Of a stretch of 64,000 bases of DNA, positions 44,601 through 56,575 are shown piece after piece. This stretch comes from Cervus elaphus. Lineage: Eukaryota; Chordata; Mammalia; Artiodactyla; Cervidae. A program made the position numbers and the translations under genes. The notes under the pieces are model-generated. The model did no database searches and was not told where the DNA came from. It saw nothing but the letters and a program-made list of their open reading frames with translations. Location: contig NC_057826.1 of NCBI RefSeq assembly GCF_910594005.1, positions 22,911,501 through 22,975,500 on the forward strand. The letters are read 5' to 3'. Each line of letters begins with the position of its first letter. Within the stretch, counting starts at the first letter, position 1.

Positions 44601-47600
44601 TAGCAGAGTAATGCTCAAAATTCTCCAAGCCAGGCTTCAACAGTCCAGATGTTCAAGATGGATTTAGAAAAGACAAAGGAACCAGAGATCAAATTGCAAA
44701 CATCCATTGGATCATTGAAAAAGCAAGAGAGTTCCATAAAAACATCTGCTTTATTGACTATGCCAAAGCTTTTGACTGTGTGGATCACAATAAACTGTAG
44801 AAAATTCTGAAAGAGATGGGAATACCAGACCACCTTGACCTAACCTGCCTCTTGAGAAATCTGTATGCAGGTCAAGAAGCAACAGTTAGAAGTGGACATG
44901 GAACAACAGACTGGTTCCAAATCAGGAAAGGAGTATGTCAAGGTTCTATATTGTCCCCCTCCTTATTTAACTTACATGCAGAGTATATCATGCAAAATGC
45001 CAGGCTGGATGAAGCACAAGCTGGAATCAAGATTGCCGGGAGAAATATCAATAACCCCAGATACACAGATGACACCACCCTTATGGCAGAAAGTAAAGAA
45101 GAACTAAAGAGCCTCTTGATGAAAGTAAAAGAGGAGAGTGAAAAAGTTGGCTTAAAACTCAACATTCAGAAAATTAAGATCATGGCATCCGGTCCCATCA
45201 CTTCATGGCAAATAGATGGGGAAAACAATGGAAACAGTGACAGACTTTTATTTTCTTGGGCTCCAAAATCACTGCAGATGGGTGACTGCAGCCATGAAAT
45301 TAAAAGACGCTTACTCTTGGAAGAAAAGCTGTGACCAACCTAGACAGCATATTATAAAGCAGAGACATTACTTTGCCAACAAACGTCTGTCTAGTCAAAG
45401 CTATGGTTCTTGCAGTAGTCATGTATGGATGTGAGAGTTGGACTATAAAGAAAGCTGAATGCCAAAGAATGCTGGGTGCTGAAGAATTGATGCTTTTGAA
45501 CTGTGGAGTTCGAGAAGCCTCTTGAGAGTCCCTTGGACTGCAAGGAGATCAAACCTGTCAATCCTAAAGGAAATCAGTCCTGAGTATTCATTGGAAGGAC
45601 TGACGCTGAAGCTGAGGCTCTAATACTTTGGCCACCTGATGTGAAGAGCTGATTCATTGGAAAAGACCCCTGATGCTGGGAAAGATTAAAGGCAGGAGAA
45701 GGGGACAACAGCAGATGAGATGGTTGGATGGCATCACAGACTCAATGGACATGAGTTTGAGCAAGCTTCAGGAGTATGGTGATGGACAGGGAACCCTGGC
45801 ATGCTGCAGTCCATGAGGTCGCAAAGAGTCGGACACAACTGAGCGAATGACCTGAATTGAAGGTGGCCTTGGTTTCTCATTAACTTACCTAAATAGCAAG
45901 AATACTGCTGACTAGATCTTTTCCACCTCTTTGCACACTATTGAATTGTTTACAGATTGGTTCTCGAGATGGGAACCAGGTTATGTTTCAAGTCCCCAAG
46001 AGTCAAAATGTGAATTCTGCCTAGTGAATAACCTTTGTACTGTCCTGGTTTAACTTGGTCCCTTACTGAGGGGAGGGATACACAGATTTTAGTCCATGCC
46101 TAGCACGAGCTCTCATGTCTTCTGGGTGGGAAAACATTACCGAGGTAATCATGGTTTTATTTGTCTTCTAGACTGGTGTGGGTCCAGGAGTGAGGCCCTG
46201 GAGCTTCTTACCAATAATTCTTCAGGCTGTAGGTATATCCATATCACTAGAGGGTACTGCCCACTACCACATTCCTTTATTATGAGATGAGATTATGAGC
46301 CACTCCAGGAGCAGGGCCCCTGTTCTATGCCCCCAGCATCTAGACTATCTGATCCAAAATAAGTTTGGTGAACAAATGAAGAAGTGGGGAACATTACCAC
46401 CATCACCATAAATCTATCCTTCAGAGAAGTCTTACTGAACTAGATTCTCAGAGCCCCAGGATAACCCTTAGAAACCTGCTCGATGTTCTGTTCATTTCGG
46501 CCCACAGACCTTGTCCTGTAGTTCTCTGAGGAGAAATGAAACTGGCTGTCCGTGTAGATTTCCAGATGAAGTGGTGAGGGGTGTATTGATGTCAGCATGG
46601 GCATCAACCCAGATCACACCAAGGTCTGGGCAGTGTCGGGCATGGCCACTGATGGTACCAATTGCCAGGCTGCAAAGAACAAATAAAATAATCTTAAAGG
46701 CCCCCTGCTTGGCAAACATCAGTAATGACAAATATTCTCAGCCAGCACAGCTCCCACTTTGTCCTTAGGGTGAAATCAGGGCTCTAGATTGAGTCTGGAT
46801 TTGGATAAGAACAGAGCCCCTGGGACTGTCATTCCCAAAGACAAATCCTGAATGAAAGGGAGAGATGGGAGGCGCTAAAGATTCAAAGCTGACAACCGGT
46901 TATTCTTGGGGTGTGCCAGGTGTCATTGCTGCCCCTAAATTCCTTTAATTGGATCCACTAGCCTTGGCCCAGAAAAGGACCCAAAATTTTGTTCAACAAA
47001 TGAAATCCTGTTAAAGAGTTGATCAGTATGTAACAACTTACTAGAAACTACTTAATATCTCTTGAGAGACCAAGAAGAATGAATTACTTTTAAAGAATCA
47101 GTTATATTAACTTTTTAAGAATAAAAATTTGTATTACCACTTTTTAGAAAGGTTATGTGATACTTCCTAAAACAAGAAGTCAGCATTTTTAAAGACATTA
47201 GCAAGGCAACCCAATTAAAGACCTCATTAGATCACTGAATAAAACAAGTTTATTTGCATGTTCTGTACATTAGCATGACATTCAAGTATCGTTAAGTGTT
47301 TCTGGTTTTTGCTTTGCTTGTCCTTGGTCTCTGCTTACATTAGCCAACTGTCCTGCTTGAACTGAAGGAGTACAGCTGATGAAATTGTGTTTGGAAAGCT
47401 GCCCAAGCTTCCCAGGAACCAAAGAATTTGTCCTCAGGGCAATGGGAAATGCAGCTTAAGCATCTTAGGAACTAGCCACAGTCATCCTTTTGGTCAGTAT
47501 ACCCTGAGGTAGCATTTTAAGCCCTGTGTCTCACATAGGACCTTTTCAAGAGAGAGCATGGTATGGTGCTAAAAGCACTGGATCAGTTCAGAATACTGCG

Positions 47601-49278
47601 GGTCTTTCTAGGAAGAACTGTGTGAAATAGGACAAGTCATCTAACTTCTCTAGACTGCTGTTTCCCTTTCTATAAGGTAAGGATAATAATCTTAGTCAGT
47701 TTGGTGATCAAAGCAGTAGTGTATGTTACTCTGTTAAAGGGAGCTGAGTGACTGAAAAGTGCCTCTTTCTTTAAAATATTCAACAGCTGTTCAGATTATA
47801 TACACACACCCCTTCCTTTCTAGAATCTTTCAGACAACCTAGGTTTTAGCAGTGAGAGGACTGCAATCTTCATACAAACAAAAGAAAAACCAAAGATTAT
47901 AATTGCAGTAATAAGTGAGCCCTAAATAGGTAAGCCAACCAGAAAAGAGACTATAAATAAATGAGAGAGACAATAAATGAGCTCTCAGAGCTCAGAGAGT
48001 ACTGAGCTAAGAGCAAGAGACCCACCCTTGAGTTATTTAATCAATTTCAGTAGAGAATCTGGGACTGACTTCCTTACTCTACCTAAAATTTTATTCTTAA
48101 TGAGGACTCTACCTGTCTTTCCAGTTCTGTTAATTGATCTGGAAAGTTGAGTGACTCAGGGAAGTTGCTAGATTTGATCTCAAAAGACAATTTAATTGCC
48201 CATAGTGGTCACAATGGACTTGAATCCAAGCTCTACTACTTCCTGGCTCTAGATGTTATTCAGCGTCTGTCCCTCATTGTACCCAGCAGTGAATTAGATA
48301 AAATAGTATCTGCCTCATGGCACGGTTTTGAGGATTAACTGAGACTATGTATTAAATGCTTGATATTCCTAGTACTTCAATGCCATTTTTCTTTCTACCA
48401 AAAACATCTTCATTACTTAGCTCAAATCATACTCCCCCGTGATATGTGACTAGTCCAGCTCAGACTGGTCTCTTCCTTCGGAGATGTAGAATTCAGTATT
48501 TTTTCCTCATTCCATGTATATTTATTTCATTTAGTTCTAATAGATCACAGGTTTCCAATACTCCTTGGCACTGCTTGACAACTCATCAGAACAGTGCTCA
48601 GTAAACTGCATGCTGACTCACTGAGAGGAAGGATTGATTGCATAAGCCACCTAGGGTCCATACTGTGGAGGCAGAGAAAGTATTCACATGCCAAGTGGGG
48701 CATTTCTAACAAACCTTTCAGCAGAAATGCTTTAAAAAAATAAATTCAGCTTGTCGATGAATCCCTCCAATTCTCCTAAATAATCAAAATGAAAAGTCAT
48801 TAGAAGTTTTAAGAAAGTTCTCCAAGAAGCAAGCATGAAACATACCATCTAAAAACTTGGCTCTTAGTCTAACTCTGAACTTGCGACACGTCTTACGAAA
48901 GAAACTCATACTATGTGCCACGTCTTACGAAGAAAACTACATGCCTCAGGTGGTCCTGATCTTAGACATGAAAATGCTATGTACATGATGGCCTAGAAAC
49001 TCTAGAGTACTTTAAATGAGGAAACTGAGACAAAGAAGCTAACTGATCCGCCCAGAGCACCGGGCGGTCCAGCCCCGCCACCGCCCTGGCTCCCGCTTAC
49101 CTGTGGTCGCCTCCCACCGTGACGCAGCTGTAGCCACCCGCCACGGCTCGGCTCACCACCTCCGCCAGCTCCTGGTTGGCCAGGCCCACCGAGCGAGGGT
49201 TTACTATCAGGTTGTTATAGAGGTCATCTTTGGGAACTGGAGTAAAATTCAAATCTCCAAAGTCTTTAAGGTGGCAGC
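38411..49278 (-). CDS. ARG2: ARG2, mitochondrial arginase-2 (partial: exons 3-8)
   Basis: Minus-strand exons are 49278-49101, 46669-46510, 42494-42400, 42224-42120, 41185-41049 and 38616-38411. They total 881 nt. With 184 nt missing upstream this equals the 354-aa human length, so the phases agree with residues 62-354. Arginase hydrolyses arginine to ornithine and urea, and type II is mitochondrial. Mn ligands are visible at His120 (GGDH), Asp143, His145 and Asp147 (DAHAD), and Asp251 and Asp253 (SFDIDAFDP). The catalytic His160 is in SGNLHGQP. The C-terminus (FGQTREGGHVVYDQLPTPSSPDESE) is ARG2-specific and excludes ARG1. The targeting peptide and residues 1-61 (exons 1-2) were not found up to 64000. 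All splice sites seen are GT-AG. Confidence 0.96.
38617..41048 (-). other. ARG2 intron 7
   Basis: Mostly unique sequence, with one minus-strand tRNA-derived SINE at 40365-40490. No other gene is recognised. Confidence 0.7.
40365..40490 (-). mobile_element. tRNA-derived SINE (CHR-like)
   Basis: Ends in the complement of GGGGAATTCCCTGGTGGTCC, with the complementary CCAACCAGGAATTGAACCC box. In ARG2 intron 7. Confidence 0.85.
41049..41185 (-). CDS. ARG2: ARG2 coding exon 7 (SFDIDAFDP motif)
   Basis: Acceptor TTTCAAG, donor ACAG|GTAAGC. Encodes RQRPIHLSFDIDAFDPTLAP and GLTYREGMYITEEIHST, with metal ligands Asp251 and Asp253. Confidence 0.95.
41186..42119 (-). other. ARG2 intron 6
   Basis: No repeat or gene recognised by eye. 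Confidence 0.6.
42120..42224 (-). CDS. ARG2: ARG2 coding exon 6
   Basis: Acceptor CTCACCAG, donor GGCAA|GTAAGT. Encodes FILKNYDIQYFSMRDIDRLG...FDLLIG and the start of the following Lys codon. Confidence 0.94.
42400..42494 (-). CDS. ARG2: ARG2 coding exon 5
   Basis: Acceptor TTCCCAG, donor GAACA|GTAAGT, which splits a His codon. Encodes VPQLPGFSWIKPCISS...IVYIGLRDVDPPE. Confidence 0.94.
42725..45862 (+). mobile_element. BovB LINE, nearly full length (3.1 kb)
   Basis: In ARG2 intron 4, antisense to ARG2. Contains the 5' region, the endonuclease domain (VNIDILVISEIKWTGIG near 43155, NWNAKVG near 43472), the reverse transcriptase (YTDD variant near 45060) and the 3' end. It has many stops and frameshifts. 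The endonuclease GDWN segment reads RNWN, so an acidic residue is lost. It makes up about three quarters of this intron. Confidence 0.9.
46510..46669 (-). CDS. ARG2: ARG2 coding exon 4 (DAHAD motif)
   Basis: Acceptor TTTGCAG, donor ACAAG|GTCTGT. Encodes LAIGTISGHARHCPDL, the VDAHADINTP metal site and His160. Confidence 0.95.
47555..47720 (+). repeat. MIR fragment
   Basis: GGTGCTAAAAGCACTGGAT to AAGGATAATAATCTTAGTCA in MIR order, in ARG2 intron 3. Confidence 0.65.
48200..48370 (+). repeat. MIR fragment
   Basis: GACTTGAATCCAAGCTCTAC to GTTTTGAGGATTAACTGAGA in MIR order. Confidence 0.65.
49101..49278 (-). CDS. ARG2: ARG2 coding exon 3
   Basis: Acceptor TTTCTAG, donor CACAG|GTAAGC on the minus strand. 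Encodes Gly62 to Ser121, ending in the GGDH metal-binding motif. It is unusually CpG-rich at its 3' end. Confidence 0.95.
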
Positions 49279-49739
49279 CTAGAAAGGAATGAGGGGTGAC
49301 AAGAGTAATCATGTTATTCCCACTTTTACTGGCCCGGAGCCACAAATAACTGTTGTAACAGAGTACATATCAGGGTAACTAAAATGTCACATGACAGTGG
49401 CAGGATTCTCTCAGTCCTCCCAGCAATCCTGTGGGGTAGATTCTTTTAGGAATATCATTTTGCAGGTAAAGAAGCTGAATTTTAGAAAGTAAAACCCAGA
49501 AATGTTCACTCACTTAACCTACCAATCACAAAACTGGTTGCAATTAGAGCTCCGATAGCCTCAAGTTAGACTGAAAGTAAAATACCAAGAGGAACTGAAA
49601 GGATTTATAGAAAATTAAGTAGCATTAATTTAGGACAAAGAAACAAATATAGAAATTTTCATAATATCAACATTTAAAAAAATAAAAGGCCAATCTGAGT
49701 ACCTAAATATCTCTTATGTGTAGGAGGCTTTTACCGTTA

Positions 49740-49935
49740 ATTACTTACAAGATCCCAAACACTGTTGCAACTGCTCAACAGAAATTCTTAAGACTCACAA
49801 TCCTATTAGGCAACTGCAGTATGCCATTCTATAGGTGAGGGAACTGATGCAAGGCCCCAAGGTCACACCGTTTCTAGGTGTCAGAATCAGGATCCCAATT
49901 CAGGCCGTCTGCCCCGAAGTGTGTATTATAGACTA
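49740..49935 (-). repeat. MIR-like fragment
   Basis: AGGTGAGGGAACTGATGCA, AGGTCACACCG and TCAGAATCAGGATCCCA are the complement of the MIR core. Confidence 0.55.
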
Positions 49936-50012
49936 TGCAGTTGAGACCTCAAAGACTCCCTCTTGATTCCAACACTTTAAGAACTAAACAGCCCTCTCCC
50001 AGGAGCCAACAA

Positions 50013-50385
50013 GACAGCAGAAGGGGAGCAGGCAGCAGTGGACCTTCCACAAGTTCACCCACAGGGATGAGCACCCAGACCAGCTGCTGGACACTGACGC
50101 AGTGACACAGCTACACGGCACCCCATGGCCGTGGCAGAAGCTCCTGGGCAGGACCAGTCTTGGGGCTCGGCCCAAAGAGAAGCCATAGGTGCTGAAGTCA
50201 TCCCACTCAGACGGTAGGTGTCTACAACCGCAAGACCTTCACCGGGTGGAAACCAAGTCCAAGATTACTGGACACTACCTGGGTGAGTTCTCCATCACCT
50301 ACAAGCCCAGGAACCATGGAGCCACCCACTCCTCCTGCTTCATCTGCCTCGAGTACCTGTTTGGCCAGTAAAGGCACAGACTTCT
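50013..50385 (+). pseudogene. Processed pseudogene of RPS15 (uS19)
   Basis: Intronless and antisense to ARG2. Translated pieces match ribosomal protein S15 in order: WTFHKFTHR near the start, DQLLD, then after an in-frame stop VETKSKITGHYLGEFSITYKP and GATHSS. The end retains recognisable RPS15 3' UTR (a decayed AATAAAGGC region) and then an A-rich stretch. It has stops, frameshifts and missing residues, so it is non-functional. RPS15 encodes a small-subunit protein of the ribosome head, and such pseudogenes are common L1-mediated retrocopies. Confidence 0.88.
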
Positions 50386-51244
50386 CTTTAAAACAAACAA
50401 AATGAGCTACTGGTACATTCTGACAGTAAGCTGTAATATTTTCCCACCCAGGCAGGGTTCACAGTATTCCAGCAAATTACATTAGTCACTCTAGTAACCT
50501 TTAGTAACTACATGTTAATCTTTAGTGTAAGTAACAATCTTTCCATCTTAACCATTTATATCAATAAATCAGTTACACTTAGGGTGAGGACTAAATAATC
50601 TAACACTATCAGGAGATCTGAGTAAACAGAATGTTAGAACAGATTGTATTCTTAAGGGCCTCCTTCTCCAACTGGGATCCAGGTATGATGAGGGGAGGGG
50701 CAAAGGGTGGGTCACAGGACAGACATCTTAATGTTTGCAGAGATTTGTGTTAAAGATCTAGATTAAGACCAGCACAGACCAGTCTTGAGTGTAAGTTGTA
50801 CAGTTTGAGCTTTACCTCTTGAACCCAAACTCAATCCAAAGCCAAACTTCTGAAAGAATGTAGAAACTTGAGAAGCCACGGTCTGGAACATAAGGCCAAC
50901 AATGGCCTGGAACATAAGCCCAACCAAGGGATCACCACTAGTAAGGATACTGGAAGCAAAACAGACTGTCTTATCCTACTCTCAATTAAAGGTAAGATGC
51001 ATATGCAGCTAGACTTCTGTGTGTATCTTCTTTGTATACCATTGCTTTTTTAAAAATAACATATGAGAGATCCAAAACTGGAGAAGATATCAATGACTAA
51101 ATAAGAAGGAAAGGTTCTGGAGGTAGAATATGAAAACAGACCAAAGATATTGGGAACCAAGAGAAAAAAAAGTAACCAAATAAAACAACTATAAAAAATT
51201 TTCTTAAAAGTCTTTTAAAAAGAAAAAAGACATAAGATCACTAT

Positions 51245-52852
51245 TAAGAAGAGGTAGCAAGAATACACAGAAAATCTATACAAAAAAGATCTTCATGATC
51301 CAGATAACCACAACGGTGTGATCACTCACCTAGAGCCAGACATCCTGGAATGCAAAGTCAAGTGGGCCTTAGGAAGCATTGCTACAAACAAAGCTAGTGG
51401 AAGTGATGGAATTCCAGTTGAGTTATTTCAAATCCTAAAAGATGATGCTGTGAAAGTACTGCACTCAATATGCCAGCAAATTTGGAAAACTCATCAGTGG
51501 TCACAGGACTGGAAAAGTTCAGTTTTCATTCCAATCTCAAAGAAAGGCAATGCTAAAGAATGTTCAAACTACCGCACAATTGCATTCATCTCATATGCTA
51601 GCAAACTAATGCTCAAAATTCTCCAAGCCAGGCTTCAACAGTACGTGAACTGAGAACTTCCAGATGTTCAAGCTGGATTTAGAAAAGGCAAGGGAACCAG
51701 AGATCATATTGCCAACATCCATTGGATCATCAAAAAAGCAAGAGAATTCCAGAAAAAAATCCACATCTTTATTGACTACGCCAAAGTCTTTGACTGTGTC
51801 GATCACAAGCTGTGGAAAATTCTTCAAGAGATGGGAATACCAGACCACCTTGACCTGCCACCTGAGAAATCTGTATGCAGGTCAAGAAGCAACAGTTAGA
51901 ACTGGATATGGAACAATGGGCTGGTTCCAAATTAGGAAAGGAGTACGTCAAGGTTGTATACTGTCACCCTGCTTATTTAATTTATATGCAGAGTACATCA
52001 TGTGAAATCCCAGGCTGGATGAAGCATAAGCTGGAATCAAGATTGCCGGGAGAAGTGTCAATAACCCCAGATACGCAGATGACACCACCTTTATGGCAGA
52101 AAGCAAAGAGGAACTAAAGAGCCTCTTGATGAAAGTGAAAGAGGAGAGTGAAAAGCTGGCTTAAAGCTCAACATTCAAAAAACAAAGAACATGGCATCTG
52201 GTACCATCACTTCATGGCAAATAGATGGGGAAACAATGGAAACAGTGACAGACTTTATTTTCTTGGTCTCCAAAATCACTGCAGACGGTTGACTGCAGCC
52301 ATGAAAGTAAAAGACACTTGCTCCTTGGAAGAAAAACTATGACCAACCTAGACAGCATATTAAAAAGCAGAGAAATGACTTTGCCAACAAAGGTCCGTGT
52401 AGTCGAGGCTATGGTTTTTCTAGTAGTCACGTATGGATGTGAGAGTTGGACTATAAAGAAAGCTGAGAGTCAAAGAATTGATGCTTTTGAACTGTGATAT
52501 TGGAGAAGACTCTTGAGAGTCCCTTGAACTGCAAGGAGATCAAACCTGTCAATCCTAAAGGAAATCAGTCCTGAATATTCATTGGAAGGACTGATGCTGA
52601 AGCTGAAGCTCTAATACTTTGGCCACCTGATGTGAAGAACTGACTCACTGGAAAAGACCTTGATGCAGGGAAAGACTGAAGGCAGGAGGAGACGGGGACA
52701 ACAGCGGATGAGATGGTTGGATGGCATCACCAACTTAATGGACATGAATTTGAGCAAACTCTGGGAGTTGGTGATGGACAGGGAAGTCTAGCGTGCAGCA
52801 GTCCATGGGGTCACAAAGAGTTGGACATGACTAAGTGCCTGAACTGAACTGA
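51245..52852 (+). mobile_element. BovB LINE, 1.6 kb, 5'-truncated
   Basis: Begins at the KKRWQEYT-like segment, contains the reverse transcriptase with a YADDTT-like motif near 52071, and ends in (TGAAC)n. AGATCACTAT (about 51235) and AGGTCACTAT (52853) may be a diverged target-site duplication. Antisense to ARG2. Confidence 0.88.
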
Positions 52853-53029
52853 AGGTCACTATGTACTTTACTGAATCTCAAAATATGGAAGGACACTTTG
52901 GATTTAAGAGAAATGAAGCATTAACTTTCAAGTTAATATTAGGTCTTGCCACTGTTGCAAGACAGTCTTGTGCTGGACAGATTCTATGTCAGTGCCTATA
53001 CTTGGATGTTTTAACTTCTCTCCAGTGCT

Positions 53030-53250
53030 CCAGTGCTAAGTCGCTTCAGTCATATCTGACTTTTTGCAACCCTATGGACTGTAGTCCGCCACATTCCTCT
53101 GTTCATGGAATTCTCCAGGCAAGAATATTGGAGTGGGTTGCCATGCCCTTCTCCAAAGGATCTTCTTAACCCAGGGATCGAACCCATGTCTCTTAAGTCT
53201 CCTGCATTTGCAGGCTGGTTCTTTATCACTAGCACAACCTGGGAAGCCCC
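53030..53250 (-). mobile_element. Bov-tA SINE
   Basis: Antisense copy; CTGGGAAGCCCC at the head end, TAAGTCGCTTCAGTCATATC at the tail. Confidence 0.9.
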
Positions 53251-54344
53251 TTTAACTTCCCTATCCATGTTTATCTCAGCATCTCCTTAAACCACATCAA
53301 GCATTTAGGCTCTTCCTAGGTGTTTTATGCTAGGTGTATAATTAGAAAGGGTTTATAATCTAAGTAAATAATGCTAATACTAATTTTTGAAGACTAACTC
53401 ATTTAATCCTCCCATAGCCAATAAGAAATAATGAGAACTAAAGTGATCAGCCTAGTGGTTAAGTGACAGAACTTGAGGAACGCTCAAGTCCAATCATGGA
53501 ATATAGAATGTAGGCTTCGATAAGTGGGACAGGAGCAGTACTAACTGGGCTCACTATTGTTTACTTATCAGAATAAAGCTGCAGAAAGCCTAAAAAGGAA
53601 CCTTAAGAGAATCTGGCAGTCTTAAAAGCAACACTCTCCATGGCAGAGAGACTGAATTTCATAAAAGGATTTTGGTCATTAAACGTGTAACTATGGAGTG
53701 AATCACCAGATTAATTCACAGCCTGGATGGTGGGTTCCGATTCCTTGCTTGCCAAACAGCCTTTTGCTTACTCAGTTAGTTTCCCAGCTGCCCTCATACC
53801 AGCAAGAGGACTTCCTGACAGTGGATGTCAGAAGGACCGTTGCTCACTGTAATTACGCACAGATGGGCATTTGGGTTTATACATCATGGTTAGCATCAGT
53901 CTCTGGGTATAAAAGCCTGATAAACTGCTACACACTTTAAGACTTCTGTTCCTGGATCCACAAAGCTGAGGGCCAGACCCCTTGAAGGGATTAATACCTT
54001 GAGGGCCCTTCCTGAGTGGCCCACCCTGTATGACTCCCAACTCTGCTCCTGGATTTCCACAGTAAAGTCCAGGTAAGGACTAGGGACAGTGAATGCTAAA
54101 GAAGTGAAAGGAAATTCAGGGAGGATCGGGTAGACAAGGAAGGGCTTCTACAATGAGTGAGTTTTGTACAGGAAAATTTTGTTATTCTATTGTTTTCCTT
54201 CCTAATTGACAATAGAAATTTTTGTAAAATCGTCAAGGAAATGTCAAATGGTGAAAGTCCCTTATCCCATTCTCCAAGTTTGACTACTCTGTCCTTGTAG
54301 ACCTTTATCCCTAAACAAAATCCATGGTGTTCTTTGTTTTGTTT

Positions 54345-54445
54345 TTAATACTTCACAAATTTGCACATCATCCTTGCATACAGCCCATGCTAATCTTCTC
54401 TGAATTGTTCCAGTTTTTTAGTATATGTGCTGCTGAAGCAAGCAC
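54345..54445 (-). pseudogene. U6 snRNA pseudogene
   Basis: On the minus strand, starting at 54445, it reads GTGCTTGCTTCAGCAGCACA, followed by TATACTAAA, CAGAGAAGATTAGCATG, CAAGGATGA and CAAATTTGTGAAG. These match U6 in order with scattered substitutions. The 3' end diverges after GTGAAG into an A-rich stretch, and the TATA/PSE spacing of a functional U6 gene was not recognised. Confidence 0.88.
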
Positions 54446-54464
54446 TGTAATATTCTTTTTTTAT

Positions 54465-54575
54465 ATATATTTTTAACACAAAAAACATTTAGTATTGGGG
54501 TATAGTCGATTAACAATGTTGTGATAGTTTCAGGTGTACAATGAAGGGACTCAGCCATACATATACATGTTAGAT
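54465..54575 (-). mobile_element. L1 3'-end fragment
   Basis: TTAGTATTGGGGTATAGTCG..., then ATGTTGTGATAGTTTCAGG and GTACAATGAAGGGACTCAG, is the complement of the L1 3' terminus, adjacent to the U6 pseudogene. Confidence 0.75.
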
Positions 54576-56369
54576 TGGTTTCTTGTTCATTTAAGTATCC
54601 AGGGTTCAATATTCTAGGTCAGCAAGCAGCTTTCCTCTATATGATTCAGAAACCAGACTCCTTCTGGCTTGTGGATCTGCCACACTTAGGAGCTTGTCAT
54701 CTTGTATGGCTAAGGTTAAGTCTCCCCAGGTTCAAGGCAGGTGGAGAGGGAGAAGGCACTAAGAAGGCACACCTCTGCTTTTAAAGGCCCCAGCCTAGAA
54801 GTGGCACATCATTCCTGCTCAGATGGCACTGGCCAGCAAACTAGGTTTTCACATCCAGAAGAGGATGAGACTGGATTCTGGCAGACAGCTAAATCTGTGA
54901 CACAGTGAATACTTTCTAGTTCCACTGCCATAATCTTTAAGTGATTAAGAACTCAAAATATGAAAGCTTATGTTGCTGATCTTAACTGTTCCAGTTCATT
55001 ACAGAGCAGAATCAAGTGAGGGGACCATGCCATCCTGATGCAACCTGATGCAGCTTTCTCCTATAATGCCTACTGCATCAGTAGCATTGTAACACCCAAA
55101 TGACTAGTGGAACAGAGCCTAAGATTGGTTTCTAAAGAAAATGAGGACCTGAAAGAAGAAATGTATGCCTTGTTTGGAAACAGTTGAACAATTTAATAGG
55201 AATGAGATGTCTGCATATTGGAGCTAAGCAATATGAAGTTATAGAGAACATAAATTATGACCCATAGGCTGCTTTTGAGGTGTAAAGAGGTTGATGGGAG
55301 GTTAATTTTTTTAAGAGCAGGATGAACTGAGTACAGTTAAAGCAATTAATTTGAGTGCTAATGGCAAATTTTCTGGTTCAAAAAACAAGAAATGGTTTCA
55401 CCAATTTTAATGAATCTTGGAATAATAGTGAAAACTGCACATATTATAACATGGAATAGCTACCATGCTGGAGGGAGCTCTCTCTTCTCAAATCTTTTGT
55501 GCTTCAGGTCAACTCATCTGCAAGTCTAAATTGGAAGAGACACAATATTCCATTGCTGCTCTTTCCTCTTTTAGAAGGTACTGTAAGATGAAATAAACCC
55601 GAAACTTCCAAGGAAGCTCTCATATCAAATAGATCTGCAACCAACTGGAAAGGGCTCTCATTTTTCATTTGCAGTGGGGAAAAAAGTCAAGCCCTATATA
55701 TACTGGCACCGCCTCATTGCTTTTCTCCTCAGTGCTGGAAATAAAAATACACTGACTACTACTCTGATCTTTTAGGCCTGGATGTTACCTTTGGCCTTGA
55801 TAAACCTCTCAGGTTCCATTGGAGTGGAACAAGAACACAAGGGCATCCACAGAATGATGCAACCGGAAGAAATGAAAAGAGCCCTATCTGACCTTAGCAA
55901 TGTCTGCGAACAGCACTTCTATTTCAGGGCCCTCATCACCAGTGAATCCCTGAAAGAAGCCAGTGACAGGAAACAAGGGAAAGGAACACAACTTGTCTCT
56001 CTCTGCCTACCATGTAGTGCTGGCTAGATGCTTTACGGAGCATCTACTTCCTCTGTTGGTATCATCATCCACATGCTGCAGAAGAAATTCAGCAAAGGTA
56101 AATGGCTCCCACAGTTCAGAGCATGCCTGAATCCTCCTTTGGTTAGAGATCAGATAAGAATATTATGAGTGAGCAGGCATTTCTACAAAAGAAGGGGACC
56201 CCATTCTCTCTGCTGCTCCACTTGTACTTACAGGTAGCTTTAGCTGCTCCCAAGGCCTCCAGCCAGTCGAGAGACGGGTATTGAAGTGGGTTGACACATG
56301 GGTGAGTATAGCGAACCACAGGTAGCCTACTGGCAGAATATCAGACTTGGAGAAAAGCCAAGAGTCTAT

Positions 56370-56575
56370 TGTTGTTGTGCTGTTGTTTAGTCGCTAAATC
56401 GTGTCCAACTCTTTAGCGACCCCATGGGCTATAACCTGCCAGGCTCCTCTGTCCAGGATTTCCCAGGCAAGAATACTGGAGTGGACTGCCATTTCGTCTC
56501 CAGGGGATCGTCCCAACCCAGGGATTGAACCCATGTTTCCTGCTTGGCAGGCAGATGAGCCGCCTGGGAAGCCCA
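56370..56575 (-). mobile_element. Bov-tA SINE
   Basis: Antisense copy, TTTAGTCGCTAAATCGTGTC tail to GCCGCCTGGGAAGCCC head. Confidence 0.9.

Larger units (their letters stand above)
46670..49100 (-). other. ARG2 intron 3
   Basis: Holds two MIR-like segments (47555-47720, 48200-48370) and a short CpG-bearing direct repeat at 48887-48931. The rest is unassigned. Confidence 0.6.

Noticed and set aside
54345..54575. U6-L1 chimeric retrogene
   Set aside because: Known chimeras have U6 5' and L1 3'. Here, on the minus strand, the L1 end precedes the U6, so independent insertions are simpler.
55782..56027. An 81-aa plus-strand open frame in an ARG2 intron
   Set aside because: No recognised domain, no splice or promoter context; chance open frame.
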